From an uncultured Alphaproteobacteria bacterium (lineage in GTDB: Bacteria; Pseudomonadota; Alphaproteobacteria; Rhizobiales; Ancalomicrobiaceae), in assembly GCA_937919435.1 (NCBI GenBank), contig CALFRR010000231.1, positions 1 through 13,074 of the forward strand: DNA of 13,074 nucleotides, given 5' to 3'. Positions 1 to 7,365 of the stretch are shown here, one piece after another (positions within the stretch are counted from its first letter, which is position 1; each line of letters begins with the position of its first letter). Below the pieces are notes generated by a model. That model was not told the origin of the DNA, searched no databases, and saw nothing but the letters and a program-made list of their open reading frames with translations. The position numbers were made by a program, and so were the translations under genes.

Positions 1-54
1 AGCCGGGTCAATTCTCGGTGGAAAGCCCGGGTCAGTTCTCCGCGGAAATCAACA
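1..54. mobile_element. IS21-family insertion sequence terminus (partial)
   Basis: The first 54 bases hold two near-identical GGGTCA(A/G)TTCTC-type units and end in AATCAACA. Read on the opposite strand this is a terminus starting TGTTGATTTCC, as I recall for IS21-family (istA/istB) elements, which have TG...CA ends and repeated subterminal transposase-binding units. The body of the element would lie to the left, outside the window. The exact outer edge (after base 54) is inferred from the CA dinucleotide. No transposase coding sequence is visible, so the family call rests on the terminus alone. Immediately to the right is a 5'-truncated adaptor gene, consistent with insertion into it. Confidence 0.7.
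3..48. repeat. Two tandem 22-bp subterminal repeats of the IS end
   Basis: Bases 3-24 and 27-48 match at 19 of 22 positions and are spaced with a 24-base period. Both read CCGGGTCA, then TTCTC, then GGAAA; the differences are A/G, G/C and T/C. In IS21-type elements such repeats bind the transposase. No other copies are seen in the window. Confidence 0.75.
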
Positions 55-124
55 CGCCGGCCATGACTCTGCCGCTCCACGAGCTGCTGCCCCACCCGCG
101 GCGCAGGCGCCGGCCACACCGCCG
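55..124 (+). pseudogene. Remnant of the CusB N-terminal Ala/Pro linker
   Basis: Read in the frame of the downstream adaptor, this stretch encodes an Ala/Pro-rich linker (roughly GHDSAAPRAAAPPAAQAPAT) with no stop. Such linkers commonly follow the signal peptide in CusB-type adaptors. The frame stays open through the IS end to base 2 but contains no ATG, GTG or TTG before base 125. The natural reading is that the start codon and signal peptide lay further upstream and were cut off by the insertion sequence. Confidence 0.6.
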
Positions 125-1231
125 ATGCAGAAGCGCATCCTCTATTATCGCAACGGCATGGGCCTTCCCGACACCTCGCCGGTTCCGAAAAAAGACCAGA
201 TGGGGATGGACTACATTCCTGTCTACGAGGGCGAGGATACCGCCTCCGGCGCCGTCACGATCAGCGCCGAGAAGATCCAGAAGCTGGGGGTGCGGACCGA
301 AGTCGTAGGACGGCGAGCGATGTCGCGCGCTGTGCGCGCGGTCGGCGCCGTCGCCGTCGACGAACGCGCCCAATATGTCGTCGCACCCCGGTTCGAGGCG
401 TGGATCGAGACGTTGCGGGTCGACACCACCGGCGCCGCCGTCCGTCGTGGCGATGTGTTGATGGAGGTCTATGGACCCGATCTCGTGCTCGCTCAGGAGG
501 AATATCTGTCGGTCCGTGGCGTCGGCGGCATCTTGGCTGAGGCGGCGTTGCGTCGGCTGCGCAATCTCGGCATCGACGAAATCGAGATCGAGCGGCTGAA
601 GAAGACCGGGAAGGCGTCCCATACACTTCCCCTGCGCGCGAGCGCCGACGGCGTCGTGCTGGAGAAGACGGCGGTCCGCGGCATGCGCTTCATGCCGGGC
701 GAAACGCTCTATCGCATCGCCGATCTCTCATCGGTCTGGGTGATCGCCGAGGTCTTCGAACAGGATCTCGGTTCGATCCGCATCGGCCAGAGCGCCGACA
801 TCGGCATAAATTCGTTACCGGGAAAGACCTTCACCGGCAAAGTCGGCTTCATCTACCCGACGCTCGCTGCGGAGAGCCGGACTGCCAAGATTCGCATCGA
901 ACTCCCGAATGCAGAAGGCGTCCTTCGCCCCAATCTCTATGCCACCGTCAGGCTCGACACCGGCGGGGAGACCGGATCGGGTCTCGCCGTGCCGGATTCC
1001 GCCCTCCTCGACACCGGGACACGGCAAGTCGTGCTGGTCGAGATCGCGGATGGCCGTTACGAGCCGCGCGAGGTGAAGACCGGGCAGCGGGGCGACGGAT
1101 GGGTCCGCGTCGAGGACGGTCTCGGCGAGGGCGAACGCATCGTCGTGCGCGCCAACTTCCTGATCGATTCCGAAAGCAATCTCCGGTCGGCGTTGGGGGC
1201 CTTTGCGCCGCCGGCCGCAAAGACCCAGTGA
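125..1231 (+). CDS. cusB: CusB-type efflux RND periplasmic adaptor, 5'-truncated
   Basis: This is the membrane-fusion adaptor of a CusCBA-type Cu(I)/Ag(I) efflux pump, which bridges the inner-membrane RND pump and an outer-membrane channel. From the first ATG it gives 368 residues. Residues 4-34 form a heavy-metal-binding domain (ILYYRNGMGLPDTSPVPKKD, then MGMDYIPVY), followed by lipoyl-like, hairpin and beta-barrel regions typical of HlyD/CusB proteins (for example DLSSVWVIAEVFEQDL) and a C-terminal domain ending near the stop. The start at 125 is only the first available one: no Shine-Dalgarno precedes it and no signal peptide is encoded, although the protein must be exported. The preceding in-frame Ala/Pro sequence and the IS terminus indicate loss of the true 5' end. 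cusA starts 13 bases after the stop. The family call is firm; function of this copy is doubtful. Confidence 0.85.
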   Translation: MQKRILYYRNGMGLPDTSPVPKKDQMGMDYIPVYEGEDTASGAVTISAEKIQKLGVRTEVVGRRAMSRAVRAVGAVAVDERAQYVVAPRFEAWIETLRVDTTGAAVRRGDVLMEVYGPDLVLAQEEYLSVRGVGGILAEAALRRLRNLGIDEIEIERLKKTGKASHTLPLRASADGVVLEKTAVRGMRFMPGETLYRIADLSSVWVIAEVFEQDLGSIRIGQSADIGINSLPGKTFTGKVGFIYPTLAAESRTAKIRIELPNAEGVLRPNLYATVRLDTGGETGSGLAVPDSALLDTGTRQVVLVEIADGRYEPREVKTGQRGDGWVRVEDGLGEGERIVVRANFLIDSESNLRSALGAFAPPAAKTQ

Positions 1232-1244
1232 GCGGAGAGAGATC

Positions 1245-4200
1245 ATGATCGCTTCCGTCATCCGCTGGTCGGCGCGCAACGTCGTCTTCGTGCTCATCGG
1301 CACCTTGTTTCTGGTCGCCGCCGGTCTCTACTCCGTCTCGCGCATTCCTCTCGATGCGCTCCCCGACCTTTCCGACACCCAGGTCATTCTCTACACGGAA
1401 TACCCCGGTCAGGCGCCGCAGGTGGTCGAAGACCAGGTCACCTATCCTCTGACGACGGCGATGCTGAGCGTGCCGAAGTCCAAGGTGGTGCGTGGCTTCT
1501 CGTTCTTCGGGGCGTCCTTCGTCTACATCATCTTCGAGGATGGGACCGACATCTATTGGGCACGCTCGCGGGTGCTCGAATATCTGAATTTCGCCGCCAA
1601 GCGCCTGCCCGACGGGGTCACGCCGACGCTCGGGCCCGACGCCACCGGCGTCGGCTGGGTCTATCAATACGTGCTGACCGCCAAGAACCGGACGCTCGCC
1701 GAACTCCGCACCCTGCAGGACTGGTATCTGCGCTACCAGATCACCAAGGCGGAAGGCGTCGCCGAGGTTGCCAGCGTCGGCGGCTTCGTCCAGCAATATC
1801 AGGTCGTGGTCGATCCGCAGAAGCTGCAAGCCTACGCCATCCCGCTGTCGAAGATCACGCAGGCGATCCGCTCGAGCAACAAGGACGTCGGTGGCCGTGT
1901 CGTCGAAATGGCGGAGACCGAATATGTCGTGCGCGGTCACGGCTACCTGAAGAGCGTCGCCGACATCGAAGGCATCGTGCTGAAGGTCGATCGCGGTACC
2001 CCGATTCTGATCCGCGACGTCGCCCGCGTCGAGATCGGGCCGGACGAGCGGCGCGGGCTGACCGAGTTGAACGGTGAAGGCGAGGTGGTGAGCGGCATCG
2101 TTCTCCAGCGCTTCGGCCAGAACGCGCTCGAAGTCATCCGCAACGTGAAGGCGAAGATCGTCGAATTGTCGGGCGGCCTGCCCGAGGGCGTGACGGTCTC
2201 GCCGGTCTACGACCGCTCGGACCTGATCCTGCGCGCCGTCGACAACCTGAAGCACACGTTGCTCGAGGAGAGCGTCATCGTCGCGCTGGTCTGCATCGTC
2301 TTCCTGCTCCATGTACGCAGCGCGCTCGTCGCGATCATCACCCTGCCGATCGGTGTGATGATCGCCGTGATGATCATGAACGCCCTCGGCATGACTTCCA
2401 ACATCATGAGTCTCGGCGGCATCGCCATCGCCGTCGGCGCCATGGTCGACGCCTCCATCGTGATGATCGAGAACGCTCACAAGCGCCTAGAACATGCCCC
2501 ACCCGGGGCATCGCGATCGCGCGTGCTGATCGAGGCGGCGGTCGAAGTCGGACCGGCGTTGTTCTTCAGCCTTCTGGTGATCACCGTGTCGTTCCTGCCG
2601 GTGTTCACGCTGGAGTCGCAGGAGGGACGTCTGTTCAAGCCGCTCGCCTTCACCAAGACCTTTTCGATGGCCGGCGCGGCGTTCCTCTCGGTCACGTTGG
2701 TGCCGGTGTTGATGATGATGTTCGTGCGCGGACGCATCCTGCCGGAGCAGAAGAACCCGGTGAACCGCTTCCTGATCTGGCTCTACCGCCCGATCATCCG
2801 GCTCGTCCTGCGGGCCAAGATCGCGACGATCCTGATCGCACTAGCCATCCTCGGCGTTTCCATCGTCCCGGCGATGCGGCTCGGCAGCGAATTCATGCCG
2901 GCGCTCAACGAAGGCACGCTGCTCTACATGCCGTCGACCCTACCGGGGCTGTCGATCACCAAGGCGGCCGAACTCCTCCAGGTCCAGGATCGCATCATCA
3001 AGAGCTTCCCGGAGGTGGAGTCGGTCTACGGCAAGGCCGGTCGCGCCGCGACCGCGACCGACCCCGCACCGACCGAGATGTTCGAGACGGTGATCAACCT
3101 GAAACCGACGTCCGAGTGGCGCCCCGGACTGACCCTGGACGGTCTCGTCGCCGAGATGGACAAGGCGTTGCAACTGCCGGGCGTCTCCAACGCCTGGACG
3201 ATGCCGCTCAAGGCGCGCACCGACATGCTGTCGACCGGCATCCGGACGCCGATCGGGATCAAGGTCTTCGGCAACGATCTCGTCGAGATGGAGCGCCTGG
3301 CGCGTCAGATTGAAACCGTGGTCAAGCAGGTGCCGGGGACGACCAGCGCCTACGCCGAGCGTATCGGCGGCGGCTATTATCTCGACATCGAGCCCAAACG
3401 CGACCAACTGGCCCGATATGGCCTGACCGTCGGCGACGTCCAAGAGGTGATCCTCACCGCGCTCGGCGGCGAGATGGTCACGACGACGGTCGAAGGTCGC
3501 GAACGCTTTTCGGTCAACGTGCGCTACCCCAGAGATCTGCGCGCCGATCCGGATGCCATCGCGCGCGGGGTCCTCATCCATCCGGAAGGCGGCGGATCGA
3601 TCCCACTCGGCCAGTTGGCGGAGGTCCGTCTGGCGAAGGGTCCGGCGACCATCCGCACCGAGAACGCGCTGCTCTCCGCCTACATCTTCGTCGACATCCA
3701 CGGACGTGACATCGGCGGCTATGTCGCCGACGCCCGCAAGGCGGTCGAGGATCAGGTCGAGATGCCCCAGGGCTACTACGTCGCCTGGAGCGGACAGTTC
3801 GAATACATGGAGCGCGCCAAGGAGAAGCTGAAGATCGTCATTCCCGTCACGATCGGCCTGATCTTCCTGCTGCTCTACATGAACTTCCGCCGCATCACCG
3901 AGACGCTGATCGTAATGGCGTCGCTGCCCTTCGCCCTGGTCGGGGGCGTCTGGTACATGTTCCTGCTCGGGTTCAACCTGTCGGTCGCCGTCGCCGTCGG
4001 CTTCATCGCGCTGGCCGGCGTCGCTGCCGAGACCGGGGTGGTGATGCTGATCTACCTCGATCACGCCTTCGAGGAGGTCAAGGAGCGCCGATCGATCGAG
4101 GGGAAGCCGCTCACACCCTCCGACATCTACGACGCGATCATGGAAGGCGCCGTGGAACGCGTCCGCCCCAAGATGATGACGGTGGTCGCGATCATGGCGG

Positions 4201-4418
4201 GTCTTCTGCCGATCATGTGGAGCACCGGCACCGGCTCGGAGGTGATGCAGCGCATCGCCGTGCCGATGATCGGCGGCATGATCTCGTCGACGATCCTCAC
4301 TCTTCTCGTCATTCCGGCGATCTACGCGCTGGTCAAGGCTCGCGAGGCGCGCAGCGCCCCGCAGACCGGAGCTGCCTCTGCGGCTCTCCTCCCCTCCGAA
4401 GCCAACCCCACCCTCTGA
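1245..4418 (+). CDS. cusA: CusA-type Cu(I)/Ag(I) RND efflux pump
   Basis: An inner-membrane proton-driven pump that exports Cu(I)/Ag(I) from periplasm or cytoplasm through CusB and an outer-membrane channel. The 1057 residues match the family length (about 1050). The N-terminal helix begins IASVIRWSARNVVFVLIG. The transmembrane relay motif GAMVDASIVMIENAHK carries the conserved Asp (D402). The three-Met metal site is present as LLYMPSTLPG (M562), EMFETVI (M612) and TDMLSTGI (M661), with the same 50 and 49-residue spacing as M573/M623/M672 of E. coli CusA. This favours Cu/Ag over the Zn/Co/Cd CzcA type. ATG 1245 is preferred over an in-frame ATG at 1203 because GGAGAGAG sits at 1234-1241 and the 1203 start would overlap cusB. 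It is intact, but its native promoter side was replaced by the IS end. Confidence 0.95.
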   Translation: MIASVIRWSARNVVFVLIGTLFLVAAGLYSVSRIPLDALPDLSDTQVILYTEYPGQAPQVVEDQVTYPLTTAMLSVPKSKVVRGFSFFGASFVYIIFEDGTDIYWARSRVLEYLNFAAKRLPDGVTPTLGPDATGVGWVYQYVLTAKNRTLAELRTLQDWYLRYQITKAEGVAEVASVGGFVQQYQVVVDPQKLQAYAIPLSKITQAIRSSNKDVGGRVVEMAETEYVVRGHGYLKSVADIEGIVLKVDRGTPILIRDVARVEIGPDERRGLTELNGEGEVVSGIVLQRFGQNALEVIRNVKAKIVELSGGLPEGVTVSPVYDRSDLILRAVDNLKHTLLEESVIVALVCIVFLLHVRSALVAIITLPIGVMIAVMIMNALGMTSNIMSLGGIAIAVGAMVDASIVMIENAHKRLEHAPPGASRSRVLIEAAVEVGPALFFSLLVITVSFLPVFTLESQEGRLFKPLAFTKTFSMAGAAFLSVTLVPVLMMMFVRGRILPEQKNPVNRFLIWLYRPIIRLVLRAKIATILIALAILGVSIVPAMRLGSEFMPALNEGTLLYMPSTLPGLSITKAAELLQVQDRIIKSFPEVESVYGKAGRAATATDPAPTEMFETVINLKPTSEWRPGLTLDGLVAEMDKALQLPGVSNAWTMPLKARTDMLSTGIRTPIGIKVFGNDLVEMERLARQIETVVKQVPGTTSAYAERIGGGYYLDIEPKRDQLARYGLTVGDVQEVILTALGGEMVTTTVEGRERFSVNVRYPRDLRADPDAIARGVLIHPEGGGSIPLGQLAEVRLAKGPATIRTENALLSAYIFVDIHGRDIGGYVADARKAVEDQVEMPQGYYVAWSGQFEYMERAKEKLKIVIPVTIGLIFLLLYMNFRRITETLIVMASLPFALVGGVWYMFLLGFNLSVAVAVGFIALAGVAAETGVVMLIYLDHAFEEVKERRSIEGKPLTPSDIYDAIMEGAVERVRPKMMTVVAIMAGLLPIMWSTGTGSEVMQRIAVPMIGGMISSTILTLLVIPAIYALVKAREARSAPQTGAASAALLPSEANPTL

Positions 4419-4426
4419 GGAACCTC

Positions 4427-4732
4427 ATGATGACCAAGACATTCGCTTCCGTCGTTCTCGCAGCCGCCGTCGTTCTGGCGCCGTCCCTCGGTCTCGCCCA
4501 GGAAACCGGTGGCACCACGGGCAAGGTCAACAGCGTCGATGCCACCAAACATGTCGTCAATCTGACCCACGGTCCCATCGCCACTTTGGGGTGGCCCGGC
4601 ATGACGATGGATTTCGGCGTCGCGCCGAGCATCGATCTCGGTACCGTCAAAGCCGGTGACAGTGTCGCCTTCACCGTCGTCAAGTCCGCCAACGGTGCTT
4701 GGGTGGTCGATTCGATCAAGCCCGCGAGGTGA
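4427..4732 (+). CDS. cusF: CusF-like periplasmic Cu(I)/Ag(I) metallochaperone
   Basis: A small exported protein of 101 residues that binds Cu(I)/Ag(I) and hands it to the CusBA pump. The N-terminus (TFASVVLAAAVVLAPSLGLAQ) is a signal peptide with likely cleavage after the AQ region near residue 25. The OB-fold signature LTHGPIATLGWPGMTMDF supplies H48, W56, M59 and M61. Their spacing (8, 3, 2) equals that of H36/W44/M47/M49 in E. coli CusF. It starts 8 bases after cusA, so it is probably the last gene of the cus operon. Two adjacent ATGs exist (4427 and 4430); AGGAA at 4418-4422 is better spaced for the second, which would remove one Met. A stem-loop follows. Confidence 0.92.
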   Translation: MMTKTFASVVLAAAVVLAPSLGLAQETGGTTGKVNSVDATKHVVNLTHGPIATLGWPGMTMDFGVAPSIDLGTVKAGDSVAFTVVKSANGAWVVDSIKPAR

Positions 4733-4739
4733 AGCGCCC

Positions 4740-4781
4740 GGATCCCCGCCGTTTTGACCGACCGTGCCTCGGCGGGGATCC
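4740..4781 (+). terminator. GC-rich stem-loop after the cus operon
   Basis: GGATCCCCGCCG (4740-4751) pairs perfectly with CGGCGGGGATCC (4770-4781) around an 18-base loop, seven bases after the cusF stop. There is no following T-run, so it is not a classical intrinsic terminator. It may halt or slow transcription with help, or protect the mRNA 3' end. Confidence 0.55.
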
Positions 4782-4795
4782 TCGCGTCATCGGAA

Positions 4796-4817
4796 GCAAT
4801 GTGACTCGGGACATTGC
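4796..4817. promoter_or_regulatory. 22-bp dyad upstream of the small Cys/His/Met protein gene
   Basis: GCAATGT (4796-4802) and ACATTGC (4811-4817) are perfect 7-bp inverted repeats separated by 8 bases. They lie 43 bases upstream of the next start codon. A possible -35 (TTGCGT, 4814-4819) overlaps the right arm, and a weak -10 (TAGAGT, 4835-4840) has a short 15-base spacer. It looks like an operator for a dimeric regulator. It does not match the CueR box before copA, so the regulator is unknown. Confidence 0.4.
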
Positions 4818-4859
4818 GTAGGCGGAATTTCTGATAGAGTGTCTTCGTCGAGGTGAAGC

Positions 4860-5243
4860 ATGAACAGGGCTCTACGCATCGTGTTTGCTCTCTGGGTTGC
4901 GCTGATGCTCGTCATCGCGCCCCTGGGAGTGGCGCGTGCCTCGCTCTGTAGCTCCGACGAGACCACGGCTTCCATGTCTGGGCGTCACCATCACGATGCC
5001 AATACGGATGGCTCGGTCGCCGGGGCCGTTCACGCGAAGCCCGGGGCCGATCAGGCCGCTGCTCACTGCGGGATGGGGCACGCCTGTTGCTCGTCGATCT
5101 GCGCCGGACCGATGATGATGGTTGTCGGATCCTCCGCCCCCGTCATCGTCACGGCACGGCCTGTTCTGCACTTCTCCGAGTCCCCGATGCCCGACGGAAT
5201 CGCATCCGTCCCGCCACTCGGCCCCCCCAGGATCGCGATCTGA
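4860..5243 (+). CDS. Small exported Cys/His/Met-rich protein, probable copper-binding
   Basis: 127 residues. An N-terminal signal peptide (RALRIVFALWVALMLVIAPL) with likely cleavage near ARA-S (residue 27) points to the periplasm. The mature part has clustered metal-ligand residues: SMSGRHHHD (40-46), AAHCGMGHACCSSICAGPMMM (68-87, with C70, C76, C77, C81), plus C30. The C-terminus ends in a Pro-rich tail (PDGIASVPPLGPPRI). It resembles the loosely defined DUF2946-like/CopL-like exported proteins found beside copper resistance genes, but no family is certain. Start choice is supported by AGGTGAAG at 4851-4858. It lies 108 bases before the multicopper oxidase on the same strand, so they may share a transcript. 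A role in binding periplasmic copper or loading the oxidase is inference. Confidence 0.7.
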   Translation: MNRALRIVFALWVALMLVIAPLGVARASLCSSDETTASMSGRHHHDANTDGSVAGAVHAKPGADQAAAHCGMGHACCSSICAGPMMMVVGSSAPVIVTARPVLHFSESPMPDGIASVPPLGPPRIAI

Positions 5244-5251
5244 GCGGACAT

Positions 5252-5268
5252 GCGTCTTCGCAAGACGC
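5252..5268. other. Short perfect hairpin between the small protein and oxidase genes
   Basis: GCGTCTT (5252-5258) and AAGACGC (5262-5268) form a 7-bp stem with a 3-base loop, in the 108-base gap before the oxidase. There is no T-run. It may be an mRNA processing or stability element, or chance. Nothing else is recognised in this gap. Confidence 0.3.
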
Positions 5269-5351
5269 GTCGATGCGGCCGAGCACTGCGCCTCGTCCGC
5301 CGATTTCCCGTCGATCCACCGTCGTGGTCGACCAGATCGTGAGACAGATCC

Positions 5352-6908
5352 ATGAATCGTCGTGATTTTCTGCGCGCGGCTGCGCTTGCCGGCACCACTC
5401 CGCTCGTCTCCGGGCTTGCGTCACTGCCGTTCGTCGGCCCGGCCTTCGCTCAGGCCGCCGCCCTTCTCGCAGCGACCTCCCGCACCCTCGACATCGACGG
5501 TCGCGCCGCCACCGTCCTCGGTCTCGTCCGTCCAGACGGGGGGCAGGGCCTCACCCTCGACGCTGGAACGCGCTTCTCGGTGGCGCTCGCCAACCGTCTC
5601 GACGCGCCGACCCTGATCCACTGGCACGGCCTCACCCCGCCGTGGGAGCAGGACGGCGTGCCGGACATGCCGAAACCGCTGATGGCGCCGGGTGAAAGCC
5701 GCACCTACGACTTCCCCGTCGGTGACGGCGGCACGCATTGGATGCACGCCCATACGCTCCAGGAGCAGCGCCTACTGGCCGCGCCGCTGATCGTGCACAC
5801 TGCGGCCGACCGGGCCGCCGACGAACAGGAGGTGGTCGTCCTGCTGCACGACTTCGCCTTCCGGCCGCCGGAGGAGATCCTCGCCGATCTGCGCAAGCCG
5901 GCGGATGGTTCCGCAATGGGCCACGGCGGCGGTGCCATGCCTGGAATGCCGGGTATGGCCGGGATGGCGATGAACCACGGTGCGATGTCCGGTGGCATGA
6001 CGGCCGATCGGGGCATGCCTGGCTCTGGAAAGATGAGTGGTCACGACATGTCCGGCCACGGTCCGGTGGCGGGGTCGGGAATGCCGATGGCCGGTGCTCC
6101 GGGCATGGCGATGGATCTCAACGACATCGACTACGATGCCTATCTCGCCAACGACCGCACCCTCGGCGACCCGCAGGTGACACGGGTCGAACGCGGCGGC
6201 GTGGTCCGGCTGCGCATCATCAACGGTGCCACCTCCACCGCCTTCACCCTCGACACCGGCGCGCTCGAGGCTTCGGTGATCGCCGTCGACGGCCAACCGG
6301 TGCAGCCGATCATCGGGCGTCGCTTCCCGCTGTCGATGGGGCAGCGGATCGATCTCAGGCTGCGCGTGCCCAAGGACGGCGGCGTCTTCCCCATCCTCGC
6401 CTTGCGCGAAGGGGCAATGGAGCGGACCGGAATCGTGCTGGCGACCGCCGGGGCGGAGGTGAAGCGCCTCGCCGCAGTCGGTGCCGCCAAGAGCGAGGTG
6501 CTCGATCTGACGCTCGAGGGCCGGTTGAGGGCGATGGCACCGCTCGCGACCCGCACGCCGGATCGCCACTACGACGTGGGTCTCACCGGAACCATGGCCG
6601 GCTACCAATGGTCGATGCAGGGCGGTGACGTCGCCGTGAAGCGCGGGGAGCGGATCGAAATCACTCTGCGCAACATGTCGATGATGGCTCATCCGATGCA
6701 TCTGCACGGCCATCATTTCCAGGTGGTGGCGATCGACGGCGTGGCCTTCGCCGGAGCGGTGCGCGACACCGTGCTGGTGCCGCCGATGCGTGCCGTCACC
6801 ATCGCGGTCGACGCGGCGAACCCCGGACGGTGGGCCTTCCACTGCCACCACCTCTATCACATGGCGACGGGCATGATGGGCACCTTCGCCTATGAGGGCG
6901 TTGGTTGA
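5352..6908 (+). CDS. Tat-exported multicopper oxidase with Met-rich insert
   Basis: A periplasmic laccase-like oxidase of the CueO/CopA/CumA group, 518 residues, expected to oxidise toxic Cu(I) to Cu(II) using O2. The N-terminus is a twin-arginine signal (MNRRDFLRAAALAG) ending near AFAQA (residue 35). All four copper motifs are seen: HWHG (H90, H92), HWMHAH (H132, H134), HPMHLHGHHF (H447, H450, H452) and HCHHLYHMATGM (H497, C498, H499, H503 and axial M508). Residues 189-254 are an insert with 15 Met and several His in 66 residues, comparable in idea to the Met-rich segment of CueO that recruits Cu(I). It converges on cueR with a 26-base gap. A clear Shine-Dalgarno is not visible before ATG 5352, but the Tat signal fixes the start. 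The exact symbol (cueO, copA or cumA) cannot be chosen from sequence alone. Confidence 0.93.
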   Translation: MNRRDFLRAAALAGTTPLVSGLASLPFVGPAFAQAAALLAATSRTLDIDGRAATVLGLVRPDGGQGLTLDAGTRFSVALANRLDAPTLIHWHGLTPPWEQDGVPDMPKPLMAPGESRTYDFPVGDGGTHWMHAHTLQEQRLLAAPLIVHTAADRAADEQEVVVLLHDFAFRPPEEILADLRKPADGSAMGHGGGAMPGMPGMAGMAMNHGAMSGGMTADRGMPGSGKMSGHDMSGHGPVAGSGMPMAGAPGMAMDLNDIDYDAYLANDRTLGDPQVTRVERGGVVRLRIINGATSTAFTLDTGALEASVIAVDGQPVQPIIGRRFPLSMGQRIDLRLRVPKDGGVFPILALREGAMERTGIVLATAGAEVKRLAAVGAAKSEVLDLTLEGRLRAMAPLATRTPDRHYDVGLTGTMAGYQWSMQGGDVAVKRGERIEITLRNMSMMAHPMHLHGHHFQVVAIDGVAFAGAVRDTVLVPPMRAVTIAVDAANPGRWAFHCHHLYHMATGMMGTFAYEGVG

Positions 6909-6926
6909 CCGACGGCATCGGCAACC
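6903..6926. terminator. Stem-loop between convergent oxidase and cueR genes
   Basis: GGTTG (6903-6907) plus CCGA (6909-6912) pairs with TCGG (6918-6921) plus CAACC (6922-6926), giving nine base pairs with one bulged A and a 5-base loop. It overlaps the oxidase stop codon and sits eight bases from the cueR stop. Its position between convergent genes suggests a two-way terminator, but neither side has a T-run. Confidence 0.4.
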
Positions 6927-6934
6927 GACGCCTC

Positions 6935-7324
6935 TCACGGGTGGCCGAGGTCTTCGAGGATCGGGCAATCGGGCCGGTCGTCGCCGTGACAGGCGGCGAT
7001 CAGGTGCCGGAGCGTCTCGGTCATCGCCCGCATCTCGGCGATCCGGGCGTCGAGGTCCGCGACGTGACGGCTCGCCAACATGTGGACGTCGCGGCTGGCG
7101 CGCGAGCGGTCGCGCCACAACGACAGCAGCGCGACGATCTCGGCGGTGGCGAAGCCGAGCGTTCGCGCGCGGCGGATGAACCGCAGTTCGTGGACATCGG
7201 CGCGGCCGTAGTCGCGATAGCCGTTCTCTCGCCGCGCGGCGGCCCGGAGCAGTCCGGTCGCTTCGTAGTAGCGGATCATCTTGGCACTGACGCCGGAGGC
7301 CTTCGCTGCCTCACCGATGTTCAT
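6935..7324 (-). CDS. cueR: CueR-type MerR-family Cu(I)-responsive activator
   Basis: A cytoplasmic dimeric regulator of 129 residues that senses Cu(I) (also Ag(I)/Au(I)) and activates promoters with over-long spacers by DNA distortion. The N-terminal winged helix-turn-helix reads MNIGEAAKASGVSAKMIRYYEATGLL, followed by a dimerisation helix (about 75-108). The metal loop is CHGDDRPDCPI with C112 and C120, and S77 is present. All three match E. coli CueR positions, marking it as monovalent-metal sensing rather than Zn- or Hg-sensing. ATG 7324 is chosen over a longer frame from 7360 because it begins exactly at the MerR motif and has a strong GGAGGAG site. Its target is visible before copA. It diverges from the cytochrome c gene (41-base gap), so its own promoter probably lies in or overlaps that gene's 5' end. 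Confidence 0.95.
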   Translation of the reverse strand: MNIGEAAKASGVSAKMIRYYEATGLLRAAARRENGYRDYGRADVHELRFIRRARTLGFATAEIVALLSLWRDRSRASRDVHMLASRHVADLDARIAEMRAMTETLRHLIAACHGDDRPDCPILEDLGHP

Positions 7325-7328
7325 GCTT

Positions 7329-7338
7329 CTCCTCCTCC
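7329..7338 (-). promoter_or_regulatory. Strong ribosome binding site deciding the cueR start
   Basis: On the - strand GGGAGGAGGAG precedes ATG 7324 with suitable spacing (GGAGGAG at 7338-7332, seven bases before the ATG). It decides in favour of 7324 over the upstream in-frame ATG at 7360, and is the strongest such site noted in the window. Confidence 0.75.
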
Positions 7339-7365
7339 CGTTTCCATCGACACGGACCACTTCTC

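Noticed and set aside
1203..1244. Upstream in-frame ATG as the cusA start
   Set aside because: It would overlap the cusB end by 29 bases and adds Arg-rich residues before the conserved first helix, whereas ATG 1245 has a good ribosome site and matches family starts.
948..2480. A 510-codon open frame on the - strand opposite cusB/cusA
   Set aside because: Composition is low-complexity Asp/His/Gly/Arg and it mirrors the conserved cusA codons; no domain or ribosome site supports it.
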